In this document: positions 8,906-17,955 of the stretch, in pieces
Numbering within the stretch: the first letter of the stretch is position 1
Layout of the letters: each line of letters opens with the position of its first letter
DNA from: an uncultured Pantoea sp.
GTDB lineage: Bacteria; Pseudomonadota; Gammaproteobacteria; Enterobacterales; Enterobacteriaceae
Reading direction: 5' to 3'
DNA: 32,068 nt
Assembly (NCBI GenBank): GCA_913778495.1
Contig: CAJYVD010000023.1
Coordinates: 1 to 32,068 of the forward strand
The notes under the pieces: model-generated
The model's input: the letters and a program-made list of their open reading frames with translations, nothing else
What the model was told of the DNA's origin: nothing
Database searches by the model: none
Translations under genes and position numbers: made by a program

Positions 8906-8940
8906 TCACTATAAGCGTGCGCGCTGCGCCAAAAAGGTGC
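8906..8940. promoter_or_regulatory. Two NtrC-like sites upstream of importer operon
   Basis: GCGCCAAAAAGGTGC (8926-8940) has one mismatch to GCACY-N5-RGTGC. TCACTATAAGCGTGC (8906-8920) has two. They are 20 bp apart, centred near -86 and -106 from the predicted start at about 9019, mirroring the pair upstream of hutHU. Confidence 0.6.
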
Positions 8941-8992
8941 GCATTGGATATGCCGCTACCCCGTCATGCCCAGCAGGCTGCGGGCGCGTTTA

Positions 8993-9008
8993 TGGCACAG
9001 CGCTTGCT
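8993..9008 (+). promoter_or_regulatory. Sigma-54 promoter of importer/HAL-like operon
   Basis: TGGCACAGCGCTTGCT fits the sigma-54 consensus at every defined position (GG-N10-GC spacing exact). It differs from the hutHU promoter at a single base in 16. The predicted start is near 9019, 70 bases before the binding-protein ATG. The rest of the 8821-9088 gap holds only the NtrC-like sites and operator listed. Confidence 0.88.
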
Positions 9009-9011
9009 AGG

Positions 9012-9023
9012 TTGTATATACAT
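9012..9023. promoter_or_regulatory. HutC-type operator over importer start site
   Basis: TTGTATATACAT, extended to TTGTATATACATGCAA, lies directly after the -12 element and spans about -7 to +5. This is the same placement as at hutHU, making the importer and its HAL-like gene likely members of the HutC regulon. Confidence 0.82.
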
Positions 9024-9088
9024 GCAATGTCATTTGCTGCATGGACACCGTTAACCGTGCTTATTGACGATTCACCAGGAGAAACCGC

Positions 9089-9931
9089 ATGACATCCACC
9101 CCCTCGATTCGCCGTTTTTGCCGTAACGCGCTTTTAGCTGGCCTGCTGGTGAGCGCGATGAATGCGCAGGCTCAACCCCTCACTATCGCCACCGAAGGCA
9201 GTTATGAGCCCTGGAACCTGACGCTGCCCGGCGGAGCGTTGGGCGGCTTTGAACCGGAGTTAATGACGGATCTCTGCAAGCGAATGGGAACGGAGTGCAA
9301 GCTGGTGGTGCAAAACTGGGACGGCATGATTGCCGGTTTGAACGCCGGTAAATATGACGTGATCATGGATGCGATTGTGATCACACTGGAGCGCAAAAAA
9401 GTGGTCAACTTTACCGTACCCTATGCTTCCACTCCCGCCACGTTCATCAGCAGTAAAGACGCGCCGCTGCTGCCTGCCGAGCACACCCTCCTTAAATTGC
9501 ATGACGACGAAAAAGCCATTCAGGCGGCCATTGCTCCCCTGAGAGCGGCGCTGAAAGGCAAAACCATCGGCATTGCTTCCGGCACCGTCTACACGCCCTT
9601 TATTGATAAATATTTCAAAGATATCGCTGACATCCGCGAATATACCGCCTCCTCTGACGCCATTCTGGATCTGCAGGCCGGGCGTATTGACGCGGTGTTT
9701 GACGATGTCACTTTTGCGCAATCCATGCTGGCGCGCAAAGAAAACAGCAACCTGACGTTCAGCGGCCCGCAGTTGGGTGGCCCGATATGGGGCGAGGGTG
9801 AAGCCATGGGCGTACGTATGGCGGACAGCGATCTGAAAGCCAAACTCGATACGGCCATCAAGGCCGCGCTGGCGGATGGGACGGTGAAAAAACTCAGTGA
9901 AAAGTGGTTTAAAACCGACGTAACGCCATGA
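9089..9931 (+). CDS. ABC importer periplasmic binding protein (family 3)
   Basis: Extracytoplasmic solute-binding protein that would capture the substrate and deliver it to the membrane permeases. 280 residues with a cleavable signal peptide (about 1-28, ending AQA). The mature start TIATEGSYEPWN, the block QNWDGMIAGLNAGKYDVI and the C-terminal WFKTDVTP resemble opine-type binding proteins (NocT/OccT) and histidine/arginine-binding relatives. ATG 9089 follows AGGAG. First gene of a five-gene operon, with 12 bases before the next gene. Histidine, urocanate or a histidine conjugate is the likely ligand given the hut context and operator, but the substrate cannot be read from sequence. Confidence 0.88.
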   Translation: MTSTPSIRRFCRNALLAGLLVSAMNAQAQPLTIATEGSYEPWNLTLPGGALGGFEPELMTDLCKRMGTECKLVVQNWDGMIAGLNAGKYDVIMDAIVITLERKKVVNFTVPYASTPATFISSKDAPLLPAEHTLLKLHDDEKAIQAAIAPLRAALKGKTIGIASGTVYTPFIDKYFKDIADIREYTASSDAILDLQAGRIDAVFDDVTFAQSMLARKENSNLTFSGPQLGGPIWGEGEAMGVRMADSDLKAKLDTAIKAALADGTVKKLSEKWFKTDVTP

Positions 9932-9943
9932 GTGAGGTGAGAT

Positions 9944-10663
9944 ATGTTGAGCCTGCTGAGTTTCGGTGCTGACGGCTGGGGGCGGCTCCTGCTGATGGCC
10001 ACATTGACCACGCTGCTGCTGTCGCTGTCAGCGCTGCTGATTGGCGCGATAGCCGGCGCTGCCGTTGCAGCGGCGCGGCTGTCAACGCGACGTCGATGGC
10101 GCTGGGCAGGCGAAAGCTATTCCGTTGGCTTTCGCGGCATCCCTGAGCTGCTGGTGATCTACCTGTTCTACTTTGGTGGTTCGGGGCTGATCACGCTGAT
10201 GGGGCACCTGTTTGGCGCCGAGGGATTTATCGAAGCACCGCCGTTCCTGATTGGTGCGCTGGCGATCGGACTGATCTCTGGCGCCTATCAGGGCGAGGTG
10301 TATCGTGCGGCGCGTTTGGCGCTGGCCCCGGGCGAAATCGAGGCGGCGGTGGCGATAGGTATGCCGCGCTGGCGCATTTTGCAGCGCGTGATGTTGCCGC
10401 AGATTGTGCGGTATGCGCTGCCCGGCTTGTCTAACGTCTGGCAAATGAGCCTGAAGGATTCGGCGCTGATATCGGTGATTGGCATTGTGGAGCTGATGCG
10501 TGCCAGCCAGGTGGCGGCGGGATCCACACGTAACTATTTCACCTTTTATCTGATCGGCGCGGGCGGCTATTTGCTGTTGACGCTGCTGTCGAATCAGGCG
10601 TTTCGCCGCGCGGAAAAGCGTATGGGGCGCGCATGGCAGAGCCGCACGGCGGCGCAGCCTTAA
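9944..10663 (+). CDS. ABC importer permease 1 (HisQ/NocQ-like)
   Basis: Inner-membrane permease of a polar amino acid/opine importer, 239 residues with about five membrane segments. The cytoplasmic EAA loop that contacts the ATPase is at about 111-150 (GAYQGEVYRAARLALAPG through EAAVAIGMPRW). FRGIPELLVIYLFYFGG is the typical early block of this family. GAGGTGAG precedes ATG 9944. It pairs with the next gene as a heterodimeric channel. Confidence 0.88.
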   Translation: MLSLLSFGADGWGRLLLMATLTTLLLSLSALLIGAIAGAAVAAARLSTRRRWRWAGESYSVGFRGIPELLVIYLFYFGGSGLITLMGHLFGAEGFIEAPPFLIGALAIGLISGAYQGEVYRAARLALAPGEIEAAVAIGMPRWRILQRVMLPQIVRYALPGLSNVWQMSLKDSALISVIGIVELMRASQVAAGSTRNYFTFYLIGAGGYLLLTLLSNQAFRRAEKRMGRAWQSRTAAQP

Positions 10664-10673
10664 GGAGTCTTTG

Positions 10674-11402
10674 ATGGTTGATTTCGCCTTTCTTCTGGAC
10701 ACGTTTTTTAAGCTTTGCGCCGCGCTGCCGGTGACGCTGGGGCTGTTTATTAGCGCATTCCTGTGCGGCGGCCTGTTGGCGCTGGCGATTCTGGCAATGC
10801 GCATGAGTCGCTGGCGCTTACTGAGCGGGTTTGCCCGCGGTTATATCCTGGTGTTTCGTGGGTCGCCGCTGCTGATTCAGCTGTTTCTCATTTATTACGG
10901 CTTGGGCCAGTTCGGTGCGGTGCGACACAGCGTGCTGTGGCCGCTGTTGCGTGAACCCTTTATTTGCGCGGTACTGGCGTTATCACTGTGCACCGCCGCC
11001 TACACCACCGAAATACTGCGCGGTGGCCTGCTGGCCGTGCCTGCGGGGCAGGTTGAAGCGGGGCTGGCCTGCGGCATGTCACGCGGCGTACTGCTGCGGC
11101 GTATTATCGCACCGATTGTGCTGCGCTATGCGCTGCCCGCGTACTCGACAGAGGCCATTTTACTGGTGAAATCAACCGCGCTGGCCAGTTTGGTGACCGT
11201 CTGGGATGTGACCGGTGTGGCGCAGCAGATCATTCAGCGGACTTATCGCACGATGGAAGTCTTTCTCTGTGCGGCGGCAATCTACCTGCTGCTCAATTTC
11301 ATTATTGTGCAACTTTACGCGCTAATTGAGCGCCGTCTGACCCCGATGCAGCGCAGCCGAAAAAAGCCGCTGCCCGCCGTTAACCCGCTTGCCGGAGAGT
11401 AA
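10674..11402 (+). CDS. ABC importer permease 2 (HisM/NocM-like)
   Basis: Second inner-membrane permease, 242 residues. [20 protein letters not shown] near residue 60 and the EAA loop ([20 protein letters not shown], about 107-126, then ACGMSRG) identify the HisM type. A TTG three bases upstream is in frame, but ATG 10674 has AAGGAG 6 bases before it and is preferred. The gap to permease 1 is 10 bases and to the ATPase 1 base, so the four transport genes are tightly packed. Confidence 0.88.
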   Translation: MVDFAFLLDTFFKLCAALPVTLGLFISAFLCGGLLALAILAMRMSRWRLLSGFARGYILVFRGSPLLIQLFLIYYGLGQFGAVRHSVLWPLLREPFICAVLALSLCTAAYTTEILRGGLLAVPAGQVEAGLACGMSRGVLLRRIIAPIVLRYALPAYSTEAILLVKSTALASLVTVWDVTGVAQQIIQRTYRTMEVFLCAAAIYLLLNFIIVQLYALIERRLTPMQRSRKKPLPAVNPLAGE

Positions 11403-11403
11403 T

Positions 11404-12201
11404 ATGTCAATGCCTTCACCTGTGACTTTATCCGTGACCCAGCTGAGTAAATCGTTCGGCACGCTCGAGGTATTAAAAGGTATCTCGCTGCAGGCGCAGC
11501 AGGGCGAAGTGATCGCCATTTTGGGTGCCAGCGGCTCAGGGAAAAGCACTTTTTTACGCTGTATCAATTTGTTAGAGACGCCAGATGCCGGGGTAGTGAG
11601 CGTGGGTGGTGAAACCATCGCGATGAAGCGCGATGGGCGCGGTCGGGCACTTGCCGCGAATCCTCGGCAAATTGAGCGGCTGCGTGCGCGACTCGGCATG
11701 GTGTTTCAGAATTTTAATTTGTGGTCCCATATGACCGTGCTGCAAAACGTGATTGAAGGACCGCACTACGTGCTCAAGCGCGACAAAAAAAGCTGTATCG
11801 CGCAGGCCGAGCGGCTGCTGGATCGCGTTGGGCTGCTGAACCGCAAAGATTTTTATCCGGCTCAGCTCTCTGGGGGACAGCAGCAGCGCGTGGCGATCGC
11901 CCGCGCGCTGGCAATGGACCCGGAGGTGATGCTGTTTGATGAACCGACGTCGGCACTGGATCCCGAGCTGGTGGGGGAGGTGCTGAGCGTAATGCGCAGC
12001 CTGGCGGAGGAGGGGCGTACCATGCTGGTGGTAACGCATGAAATGAGCTTCGCCCGGCACGTTTCACACCGGGTGGTGTTTATGCATCAGGGAAAAATTG
12101 ACTGTGAAGGTCCGCCGGAGAGCCTGTTTGGTGCGGGTGGCTCGCCGCGCTTCCAGCAGTTTATTTCACGTCACCAGCACGCGGTGGAGCAGCCACGATG
12201 A
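11404..12201 (+). CDS. ABC importer ATPase (HisP/NocP-like)
   Basis: ATP-hydrolysing subunit of the importer, cytosolic face of the membrane, 265 residues. Walker [10 protein letters not shown] at 41-49, Q-loop in VFQNFNLW, signature [10 protein letters not shown], Walker B VMLFDEP, D-loop SALDPE and H-loop THEMS are all intact. Start ATG 11404 follows GGAGAG; the frame opens earlier at a TTG inside the previous gene. The stop overlaps the ATG of the HAL-like gene by 4 bases, coupling it to the transporter. Confidence 0.92.
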   Translation: MSMPSPVTLSVTQLSKSFGTLEVLKGISLQAQQGEVIAILGASGSGKSTFLRCINLLETPDAGVVSVGGETIAMKRDGRGRALAANPRQIERLRARLGMVFQNFNLWSHMTVLQNVIEGPHYVLKRDKKSCIAQAERLLDRVGLLNRKDFYPAQLSGGQQQRVAIARALAMDPEVMLFDEPTSALDPELVGEVLSVMRSLAEEGRTMLVVTHEMSFARHVSHRVVFMHQGKIDCEGPPESLFGAGGSPRFQQFISRHQHAVEQPR

Positions 12202-13700
12202 GGGTCGTGTGGGGCGACGCGCCGATTGGCTGGCAGAGCGTGGTGGCGGTTGCGTGTCATGATGCTGAGCTAAAGCTAAGCGCAGGCGCCTGGCAGCGCA
12301 TTGCGCAGGGGCGTGCGATCGTGGATCACATTGTCGCGTGCGGCCACATTGCCTACGGCATCAACACCGGGCTGGGGGCGCTGTGCAATATCACGCTGCC
12401 CGATGACCAACTGTGTCTCCTGTCGCGTAATACGCTGTTGAGCCACGCCTGCGGGGTAGGCCCACTGCTGACGCGCGCGCAGACGCGCGCCATTATGTGC
12501 GCCGCTATCGCCAATTACAGTCAGGGGAAATCGGGCGTATCGGTTGCGCTGGTGCAGCATCTGCTGACGCTGCTCAACCAGCAGATCACGCCGCAGGTGC
12601 CCTCACAGGGATCGGTAGGCTACCTTAGCCATATGGCGCACATCGGTCTGGCGCTGATCGGCGTCGGCAACGTGACGTATCAGCAGCATACGCTCCCGGC
12701 CAGCGAGGCACTGGCTCGCGTCGGGCTAGAACCATATCAACCTGGTGCTAAGGAGGGATTGAGTCTGGTGAACGGCACGCCCTGCATGACAGGATTGGCC
12801 TGCCTGGCGTTGGGTGAAGTCGCCGAGCTGCTGGACTGCGCTGATGTCACTGGCGCGATGAGTTTTGAGGCGCTGCGAGGGCAGCTGGCAGCGTTCGATG
12901 CCGAGGCGTTGGCCCTCAAGGCCAGTCCAGGGATACAAATCAGTGGTCAGCGCCTGCGGCAGCTGCTGCAAGGCAGTCCCCTGTTAGCTGCCAGCGTGGG
13001 CGTGCGTACCCAGGACGCCATGAGTCTACGATCTATGCCGCAGGTGCACGGTGCCAGCCGCGATCAATTCGCTCATGCGGTGCGGCAGATTGAAACAGAG
13101 CTCAACGCCTGTACCGACAATCCGCTGGTGCTGGGCACGCTGGATAATTGGCGCGTGGTGTCGCAGTCCAATCCGCACGGTGAGTCTGTGGCAATGGCGG
13201 CGGATCTTCTGGCCATCGCGATGGCGGAACTCGGCAGCATTGCCGAGCGACGGCTTGATCGCCTGGTGAATCCGCTGGTGAGCGGCTTGCCCCCCTTTTT
13301 GGTGGCGCAGCCGGGAGTGAATTCCGGGATGATGATCGCCCAATATGTGGCTGCCTCGCTGTGCGCGGAGAATCGTCACCTGGCGCAGCCTGCGGTGCTG
13401 GATAACTATGTCACTTCGGGCTTGCAGGAGGATCACTTGAGCCTTGGCACCGGCGCGGCACTCAAGCTGCTCAAGCTGGTGGGGAACGTATGGCACATTT
13501 TAGCGATTGAGTACCTGCTGGCCGCGCAGGCGCTGGACTTCCACGGCGAGGCGCAGCTGGCGCAAGGTACACAGCAGGCACTGCGAGCCTTGCGCGCGCG
13601 CGTAGCGAATTGGCAGACGGACCGCTGGCTGGCACCGGATATCACCGCGGCGGTGCAGGTGCTACAGCAGCATGCCGCGCGCTGGCGTGTGCTGGCATAA
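12198..13700 (+). CDS. Histidine ammonia-lyase-like protein lacking the MIO tripeptide
   Basis: A 500-residue member of the aromatic amino acid lyase family, full length and in frame. Fold-level motifs persist: YGINTGLG (Tyr53), [13 protein letters not shown] (Asn192), TDNPL and QEDHLSL. The active-site loop differs: HutH reads [14 protein letters not shown], while this protein reads [11 protein letters not shown]. The downstream residues stay in register only if exactly Ala-Ser-Gly is removed. In addition the QDPYSIR motif is QDAMSLR (Met275 for the catalytic Tyr), and the NFH Phe is Pro326. It therefore should not form MIO or deaminate histidine by the known mechanism. Last gene of the importer operon, 4-base overlap with the ATPase. 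Similar HAL-like genes beside ABC transporter genes occur, as I recall, in pseudomonad hut loci. The function is unknown; ligand binding or a different reaction on an imidazole substrate is possible. Confidence 0.9.
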   Translation: MRVVWGDAPIGWQSVVAVACHDAELKLSAGAWQRIAQGRAIVDHIVACGHIAYGINTGLGALCNITLPDDQLCLLSRNTLLSHACGVGPLLTRAQTRAIMCAAIANYSQGKSGVSVALVQHLLTLLNQQITPQVPSQGSVGYLSHMAHIGLALIGVGNVTYQQHTLPASEALARVGLEPYQPGAKEGLSLVNGTPCMTGLACLALGEVAELLDCADVTGAMSFEALRGQLAAFDAEALALKASPGIQISGQRLRQLLQGSPLLAASVGVRTQDAMSLRSMPQVHGASRDQFAHAVRQIETELNACTDNPLVLGTLDNWRVVSQSNPHGESVAMAADLLAIAMAELGSIAERRLDRLVNPLVSGLPPFLVAQPGVNSGMMIAQYVAASLCAENRHLAQPAVLDNYVTSGLQEDHLSLGTGAALKLLKLVGNVWHILAIEYLLAAQALDFHGEAQLAQGTQQALRALRARVANWQTDRWLAPDITAAVQVLQQHAARWRVLA

Positions 13701-13708
13701 GGAAAGGA

Positions 13709-13726
13709 GGCGGCCATCGGGCCGCC
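13709..13726. terminator. Hairpin between convergent genes
   Basis: GGCGGCC (13709-13715) pairs with GGCCGCC (13720-13726) around ATCG. It lies between the ends of the HAL-like gene and the flavin-reductase-like gene. No T run follows on either strand, so termination is only possible. Confidence 0.45.
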
Positions 13727-13734
13727 GTCACGCG

Positions 13735-14367
13735 CTAGCCGCGGCGGGCGTCCGGGCGCGTCAGGTCAAAACGCAGATCCTCGCTGATCGCGTAATAAGC
13801 GGACGGGCCGCCAGCGCGCAAAATCGGCTGCGCTTTGGCCGTTTGGTAAATGCCGTTTTCCAGCAGCGTCTCATCAATGTGGATCGCCACCACTTCACCC
13901 AGCACCAGCCAGCTTTCCAGTTCACCGCCTTGGGCGTCCTGCAGGCGAATCAACTGCGTGAGACGACACTCAAAGTTGACCGGGCTCTCGGCCACCATAC
14001 TGACATCCACGTGCGAAGCGGCTACCGGCGTTAAACCGGCAAGCGCAAATTCATCCCGGTCGGCAGGCACTGAGGCCGAGCTTTCGTTCATGGCCTCCGC
14101 CAGCGGGCGCGTCGCCAAATTCCAGACAAACGCTTTGGTCTCACTGATGTTACGCACGCTGTCCTTCCAACCGCTGCTGGCAAAGCCGATAATCGGCGGC
14201 GTGTAATTAAAGCAGTTAAAGAAGCTGTACGGCGCAAGATTGCGCTGGCCTTGCTGGCTTTGCGAGCTGATCCACCCGATAGGGCGCGGCCCCACGATGG
14301 CGTTAAGAGGATCGTGCGGTAAACCGTGGCCCGCGCGCGGCTGATAGGAATATTTATGGCGTGTCAT
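13735..14367 (-). CDS. Flavin reductase-like domain protein
   Basis: A 210-residue cytosolic protein of the FMN-binding flavin reductase-like family (DIM6/NTAB type). The N-terminal block DPLNAIVGPRPIGWISS (about 20-36) followed by LAPYSFFNCF is the usual flavin-site signature, and KDSVRNI and FVWNL follow as in relatives. ATG 14367 has AGGAG 7 bases upstream. It is a single gene, convergent with the importer operon and divergent from rlmF over 168 bp in which I see no clear operator. The natural substrate is unknown, and no HutC operator precedes it, so a hut role is not indicated. Confidence 0.85.
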   Translation of the reverse strand: MTRHKYSYQPRAGHGLPHDPLNAIVGPRPIGWISSQSQQGQRNLAPYSFFNCFNYTPPIIGFASSGWKDSVRNISETKAFVWNLATRPLAEAMNESSASVPADRDEFALAGLTPVAASHVDVSMVAESPVNFECRLTQLIRLQDAQGGELESWLVLGEVVAIHIDETLLENGIYQTAKAQPILRAGGPSAYYAISEDLRFDLTRPDARRG

Positions 14368-14535
14368 GACTGCTCCTGGTTATGGTCTGTCTGAGTGGCG
14401 TAATGCCAGAGGCGCACGCGTGCTCGCGCCATTGATGTGGGCAACAGCGTGATAGCGCGGGCGGAAAATCGCGTAAGCAGATTGTGCGATGCCGCCAGCC
14501 GGAGTATCTTACGCGCCTTATTTTCTGGAGATGCT

Positions 14536-15462
14536 ATGAACAAGTCTGCTGCTGCCTCGCCTTTTCATCCGCGTAACCGTCATCAGGGACGGTACGACTT
14601 CGCTGCGCTGATCGCCGCGCACCCGCCGCTCGCGGACAAGGTGCGTCCCAACGGTTACGGCGAGCTGTCGATTGCGTTCGACGATGCGCAGGCGGTGCGG
14701 CTATTAAATCAGGCGCTGCTAAAGCTGTTCTATAACCTTAACTGGCAACTGCCGGACGGCTATCTCACACCGCCCGTACCGGGGCGCGCGGATTACGTCC
14801 ACGCGCTGGCGGATTTGCTGGCCAGCGATAACGGCGGCGCTATTCCGCGCGAGCGCGACATCATGGACATTGGCTGCGGCGCGAACTGTATCTATCCACT
14901 GATCGGTCACGCGGAATACGGCTGGCGCTTTACCGGCACCGACACCAGCGCGGACGCCATCACCGCCGCCAGCCAAATTATAGCCAGCAATCCGGGGCTG
15001 CAGCGCGGTATTCGCCTGCGTCGTCAAAAACAGGCGGGCGCCATTTTTACCGGCGTGGTGCACAAAAATGAACGCTATCACGCGGTGATGTGTAATCCGC
15101 CGTTTCACGCCTCCGCCGCGGAAGCCGCAGCCGGTAGTCAGCGCAAAGTGCGCAATCTGGGCTTGAAACGCGATACGCCGCTTAACTTCGGCGGGCAGCA
15201 CAATGAGCTGTGGTGTGAGGGCGGAGAACAGGCGTTTATCGGGCAGATGATTGACGAGAGCGTGCAGTTCGCCGATCGCGTGATCTGGTTTACGTCTCTG
15301 GTCTCGCGTAAAGAGCATTTGCCCGCTCTGCGCGATCGCCTGAAAGCGATCGACGCGCATCAGGTGCGCATCATCGATATGGCGCAGGGCCAAAAGCAGA
15401 GCCGCTTTCTCGCCTGGACGTTTATACTGCCTGCTGCGCGCGCGCAGCGCATGGCGCGTTGA
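14536..15462 (+). CDS. rlmF: 23S rRNA adenine(1618)-N6-methyltransferase RlmF
   Basis: Methylates A1618 of 23S rRNA using S-adenosylmethionine. The product is 308 residues, the same length as E. coli RlmF, with HPRNRH near the N-terminus, SAM-binding [12 protein letters not shown] (111-122) and catalytic NPPF (187-190). [14 protein letters not shown] and AQGQKQSRF are also family landmarks. The frame extends upstream to 14437, but ATG 14536 has TGGAG 5 bases before it and matches the family start. Convergent with glnQ. In E. coli ybiO lies between rlmF and glnQ; it is absent here. Confidence 0.95.
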   Translation: MNKSAAASPFHPRNRHQGRYDFAALIAAHPPLADKVRPNGYGELSIAFDDAQAVRLLNQALLKLFYNLNWQLPDGYLTPPVPGRADYVHALADLLASDNGGAIPRERDIMDIGCGANCIYPLIGHAEYGWRFTGTDTSADAITAASQIIASNPGLQRGIRLRRQKQAGAIFTGVVHKNERYHAVMCNPPFHASAAEAAAGSQRKVRNLGLKRDTPLNFGGQHNELWCEGGEQAFIGQMIDESVQFADRVIWFTSLVSRKEHLPALRDRLKAIDAHQVRIIDMAQGQKQSRFLAWTFILPAARAQRMAR

Positions 15463-15525
15463 TCGGCAAAGCAAAAAAGTGCGTTAAACCGCAGCGTGTT
15501 ATCAGGAAAAACAGCAGGTAAGCAG

Positions 15526-15551
15526 GTAAAACAGGCGGCCCGCAGGCCGCC
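15526..15551 (-). terminator. Rho-independent terminator of glnHPQ
   Basis: GGCGGCC (15534-15540) and GGCCGCC (15545-15551) form a 7-bp stem. On the minus strand it is followed by TGTTTTA, just after the glnQ stop. It may also serve the convergent rlmF. Confidence 0.75.
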
Positions 15552-15558
15552 ACGCCGA

Positions 15559-16281
15559 TCACGAAACGTGTTGCAGGAACTCGCGTAAACGTTCACTCGG
15601 TGGGTTGGTAATCAACGCATCCGGGTGCCCATCTTCGGCGATGGTGCCTTTATCAATGAAGATCAGACGCGAAGCGACCTTCTGCGCAAAGCCGACTTCA
15701 TGGGTGACAATCACCATGGTCATGCCTTCTTCGGCCAGATCCTGCATCACTTTCAGCACTTCGTGACGCAGCTCGGGATCGAGCGCTGAAGTGGGCTCAT
15801 CAAACAGCATCATTTTCGGTTTTACCGCCAGCGCGCGGGCAATGGCCACGCGCTGCTGCTGTCCACCGGAAAGTTCGGACGGGAAGTGATGCGCCCGCTC
15901 GGCCAAGCCCACTTTACCCAGCAGTTCGCGTGCCAGTTTGTGCGCTTCTTCTTTGCCGCTGCCGCGCACCCGAATAGGGCCAAAGGCCACGTTGTCCAGG
16001 GCGCTCATTTGTGGGAACAGGTGAAACTGCTGGAAAACCATGCCGGCTTCCTGACGGATCAGCCGCTCATCGACTTTGGGATCGTTCACTTTCATGCCGT
16101 CGACGATCAGTTCACCGCTGCTGATCTCTTCAAGCTTATTGATGCAGCGCAGCAGAGTGGATTTGCCTGAGCCGGACGGCCCGATAATCACCACCACTTC
16201 GCCTTGGTTGATCTTCAGGTTGATGTCATGCAGTACTTTGGTCTGACCGAAGTTTTTAGAGACGTTTTTAAATTCAATCAC
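15559..16281 (-). CDS. glnQ: Glutamine ABC importer ATPase GlnQ
   Basis: ATP-binding subunit of the high-affinity glutamine importer. 240 residues as in E. coli, colinear throughout. Walker [10 protein letters not shown] (34-42), [10 protein letters not shown] signature, Walker B MMLFDEP and H-loop THE are intact; it ends EFLQHVS. The start is a GTG at 16281 whose GTGA overlaps the glnP stop by 4 bases. No ATG alternative fits. Confidence 0.97.
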   Translation of the reverse strand: MIEFKNVSKNFGQTKVLHDINLKINQGEVVVIIGPSGSGKSTLLRCINKLEEISSGELIVDGMKVNDPKVDERLIRQEAGMVFQQFHLFPQMSALDNVAFGPIRVRGSGKEEAHKLARELLGKVGLAERAHHFPSELSGGQQQRVAIARALAVKPKMMLFDEPTSALDPELRHEVLKVMQDLAEEGMTMVIVTHEVGFAQKVASRLIFIDKGTIAEDGHPDALITNPPSERLREFLQHVS

Positions 16282-16937
16282 AGGATTTTCACCCTTTTCT
16301 CAATACGGCGCAGCACAAAGCTCAACACCAGCGTAATAACCAGATAGATAATGGCGACCGCGCTCCAGATCTCCAGCGCGCGGAAGTTACCCGCGATGAT
16401 CTCTTGTCCCTGACGCGTCAGTTCCGCCACGCCAATCACGATGAACAGCGAGGTATCTTTGATGCTGACAATCCACTGGTTCCCCAACGGCGGCAACATA
16501 CGGCGCAGCGCCAGCGGCATGATCACATAGCGCAGCGTCTCCCGGCGTGACAGACCCAGCGCCAGACCCGCTTCACGGAACCCTTTGTTGATAGAGAGCA
16601 CGGCACCGCGGGTGATTTCCGCAATATAGGCGCCGGAGTTGATCATGATGGTGACCACCGCCGCCGTGAAGGGATCGATACGTAAATCGGGGAAAGCCAT
16701 CGGCAGGGCAAAGTAGATGAACATCACTTGCACCACGATAGGCGTGCCGCGGATCAATTCAATAAACACCAGCGCGATGTTGTTGGCGATCCAGCCGCCG
16801 TAGGCGCGCGCGAAACCGGCAACGAGGCCGATAATCAGGCCGCCGACCAGGCCAAGAACGGAAATAAGCAGGGTCATTTTGGCGCCGTCGATCAAGATCG
16901 GCAGGGCTGGCCAGATGACGCTCCAGTCAAACTCCAT
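16278..16937 (-). CDS. glnP: Glutamine ABC importer permease GlnP
   Basis: Inner-membrane permease of the glutamine importer, 219 residues, about five membrane segments and an EAA loop ([15 protein letters not shown]). [20 protein letters not shown] is characteristic. An earlier in-frame ATG at 16961 would add eight residues, but ATG 16937 has CTGGAG 7 bases upstream and gives the E. coli length. Translationally coupled to glnQ. Confidence 0.96.
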   Translation of the reverse strand: MEFDWSVIWPALPILIDGAKMTLLISVLGLVGGLIIGLVAGFARAYGGWIANNIALVFIELIRGTPIVVQVMFIYFALPMAFPDLRIDPFTAAVVTIMINSGAYIAEITRGAVLSINKGFREAGLALGLSRRETLRYVIMPLALRRMLPPLGNQWIVSIKDTSLFIVIGVAELTRQGQEIIAGNFRALEIWSAVAIIYLVITLVLSFVLRRIEKRVKIL

Positions 16938-17020
16938 GTGTAACTCCAGAATCTGTTGCAACGGAAGGGTAAAAAGCAGGGAAATCGCGTTCCCTGCTCA
17001 AAAAGCGGCGTAAGCCAAAA

Positions 17021-17767
17021 TTATTTCGGTTCGGTGCCGAACCATTTTTTATAGATAGTGTTGTAGGTACCGTTGTCGCGCAGAGTTTTCAGCGCGCCGT
17101 TAACCTTTTCACGCAGATCGTCGCTGCCTTTCGGGAAGGCGATACCGTACTGCTGCGCTTCGATCGAATCACCCACAGCTTTGAAACGGCCTTTGCCCGC
17201 GGTGTGGATGAAATAGAGGATGTTTGGCGTATCGTGCAGCACGGCGTCTGCGCGGTTGGTGCCTAATTCCATGTAAGCGTTATCGATGTTAGGGAACTGA
17301 CGCAGATCTTTGGTTTTGATATGCGCTTTCGCGTAGTCAACCGAACCGGTTCCGCTTTTCACGGCAACGGTTTTGCCGTTCAGATCGTCAATGCCTTTGA
17401 TGTCATTTTCGTTGCTGCGCACCATGACCTGCAGGCCGCTTTTGTAGTAGCCATCAGAGAATTCTATGGCTTTTTTGCGCTCCTCAGTGATGGTGATGCC
17501 CGCCAGCGCCAAATCAACGTTTTTGGTTTGCAGAGCCGGAATGATGCCGCTGAAATCCATCGGCTTGAGGGAATAGTCCAGCTTCAGCTGTTTAGCGATG
17601 GCATCCCATAAATCGATATCAAAGCCGACATACTTATCGCCCTGTTTGAATTCAAATGGCACAAATGCCGTGTCGGTGGCGACGATCAGTTTCTTTTCTG
17701 CTGCGGTGGAAGAGAGAGAGAAGGCCAGCGCCAGCGCGGCCGCGGAGACTTTTAACAGTGACTTCAT
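17021..17767 (-). CDS. glnH: Glutamine-binding periplasmic protein GlnH
   Basis: Periplasmic glutamine receptor for GlnPQ. 248 residues with a signal peptide (about 1-22, ending STAA). The mature protein starts [17 protein letters not shown] and keeps [23 protein letters not shown] and the terminal WFGTEPK of E. coli GlnH. Tandem ATGs at 17770 and 17767 both lie near AAGGA; the second gives the E. coli start and is chosen. First gene of glnHPQ, controlled by a sigma-54 promoter. Confidence 0.97.
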   Translation of the reverse strand: MKSLLKVSAAALALAFSLSSTAAEKKLIVATDTAFVPFEFKQGDKYVGFDIDLWDAIAKQLKLDYSLKPMDFSGIIPALQTKNVDLALAGITITEERKKAIEFSDGYYKSGLQVMVRSNENDIKGIDDLNGKTVAVKSGTGSVDYAKAHIKTKDLRQFPNIDNAYMELGTNRADAVLHDTPNILYFIHTAGKGRFKAVGDSIEAQQYGIAFPKGSDDLREKVNGALKTLRDNGTYNTIYKKWFGTEPK

Positions 17768-17821
17768 CATTTTTTTCCTTATTACCCCTCAGGCCTGCTG
17801 GCCTGATGACGGCTTATCATA

Positions 17822-17838
17822 TGAAAAAACTATGCCAA
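17822..17838 (-). promoter_or_regulatory. Sigma-54 promoter of glnHPQ
   Basis: The minus strand reads TTGGCATAGTTTTTTCA. The GG of the -24 element is followed after exactly 10 bases by TC in place of GC, so the -12 element is one base off consensus. The predicted start is about 17811. E. coli glnH also uses a sigma-54 promoter. Confidence 0.75.
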
Positions 17839-17909
17839 CTTTTCAGGCCGCGCAAAATCCATGACTTTCATCGTGAAAGCTGACACGATTTTGCTGGAGA
17901 AAAAGCATT

Positions 17910-17955
17910 GCACCATGATGGTGATCCAAAACAGTGCGTTGTGCTGTTTTGGTGC
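17910..17955. promoter_or_regulatory. NtrC-like sites upstream of glnH
   Basis: GCACCATGATGGTGA (17910-17924) has one mismatch to GCACY-N5-RGTGC and is centred near -106. GTGCTGTTTTGGTGC (17941-17955) has one perfect half and is centred near -137. The placement fits NtrC enhancers. Confidence 0.65.

Noticed and set aside
8848-9054. 68-codon open frame between hutG and the binding protein
   Set aside because: It covers the NtrC-like sites, sigma-54 promoter and operator, and has no ribosome site.
12600-12650. Frameshift or pseudogene explanation for the missing Ala-Ser-Gly in the HAL-like gene
   Set aside because: The frame is intact for 500 codons, flanking residues align in register on both sides, and other active-site positions also differ coherently.
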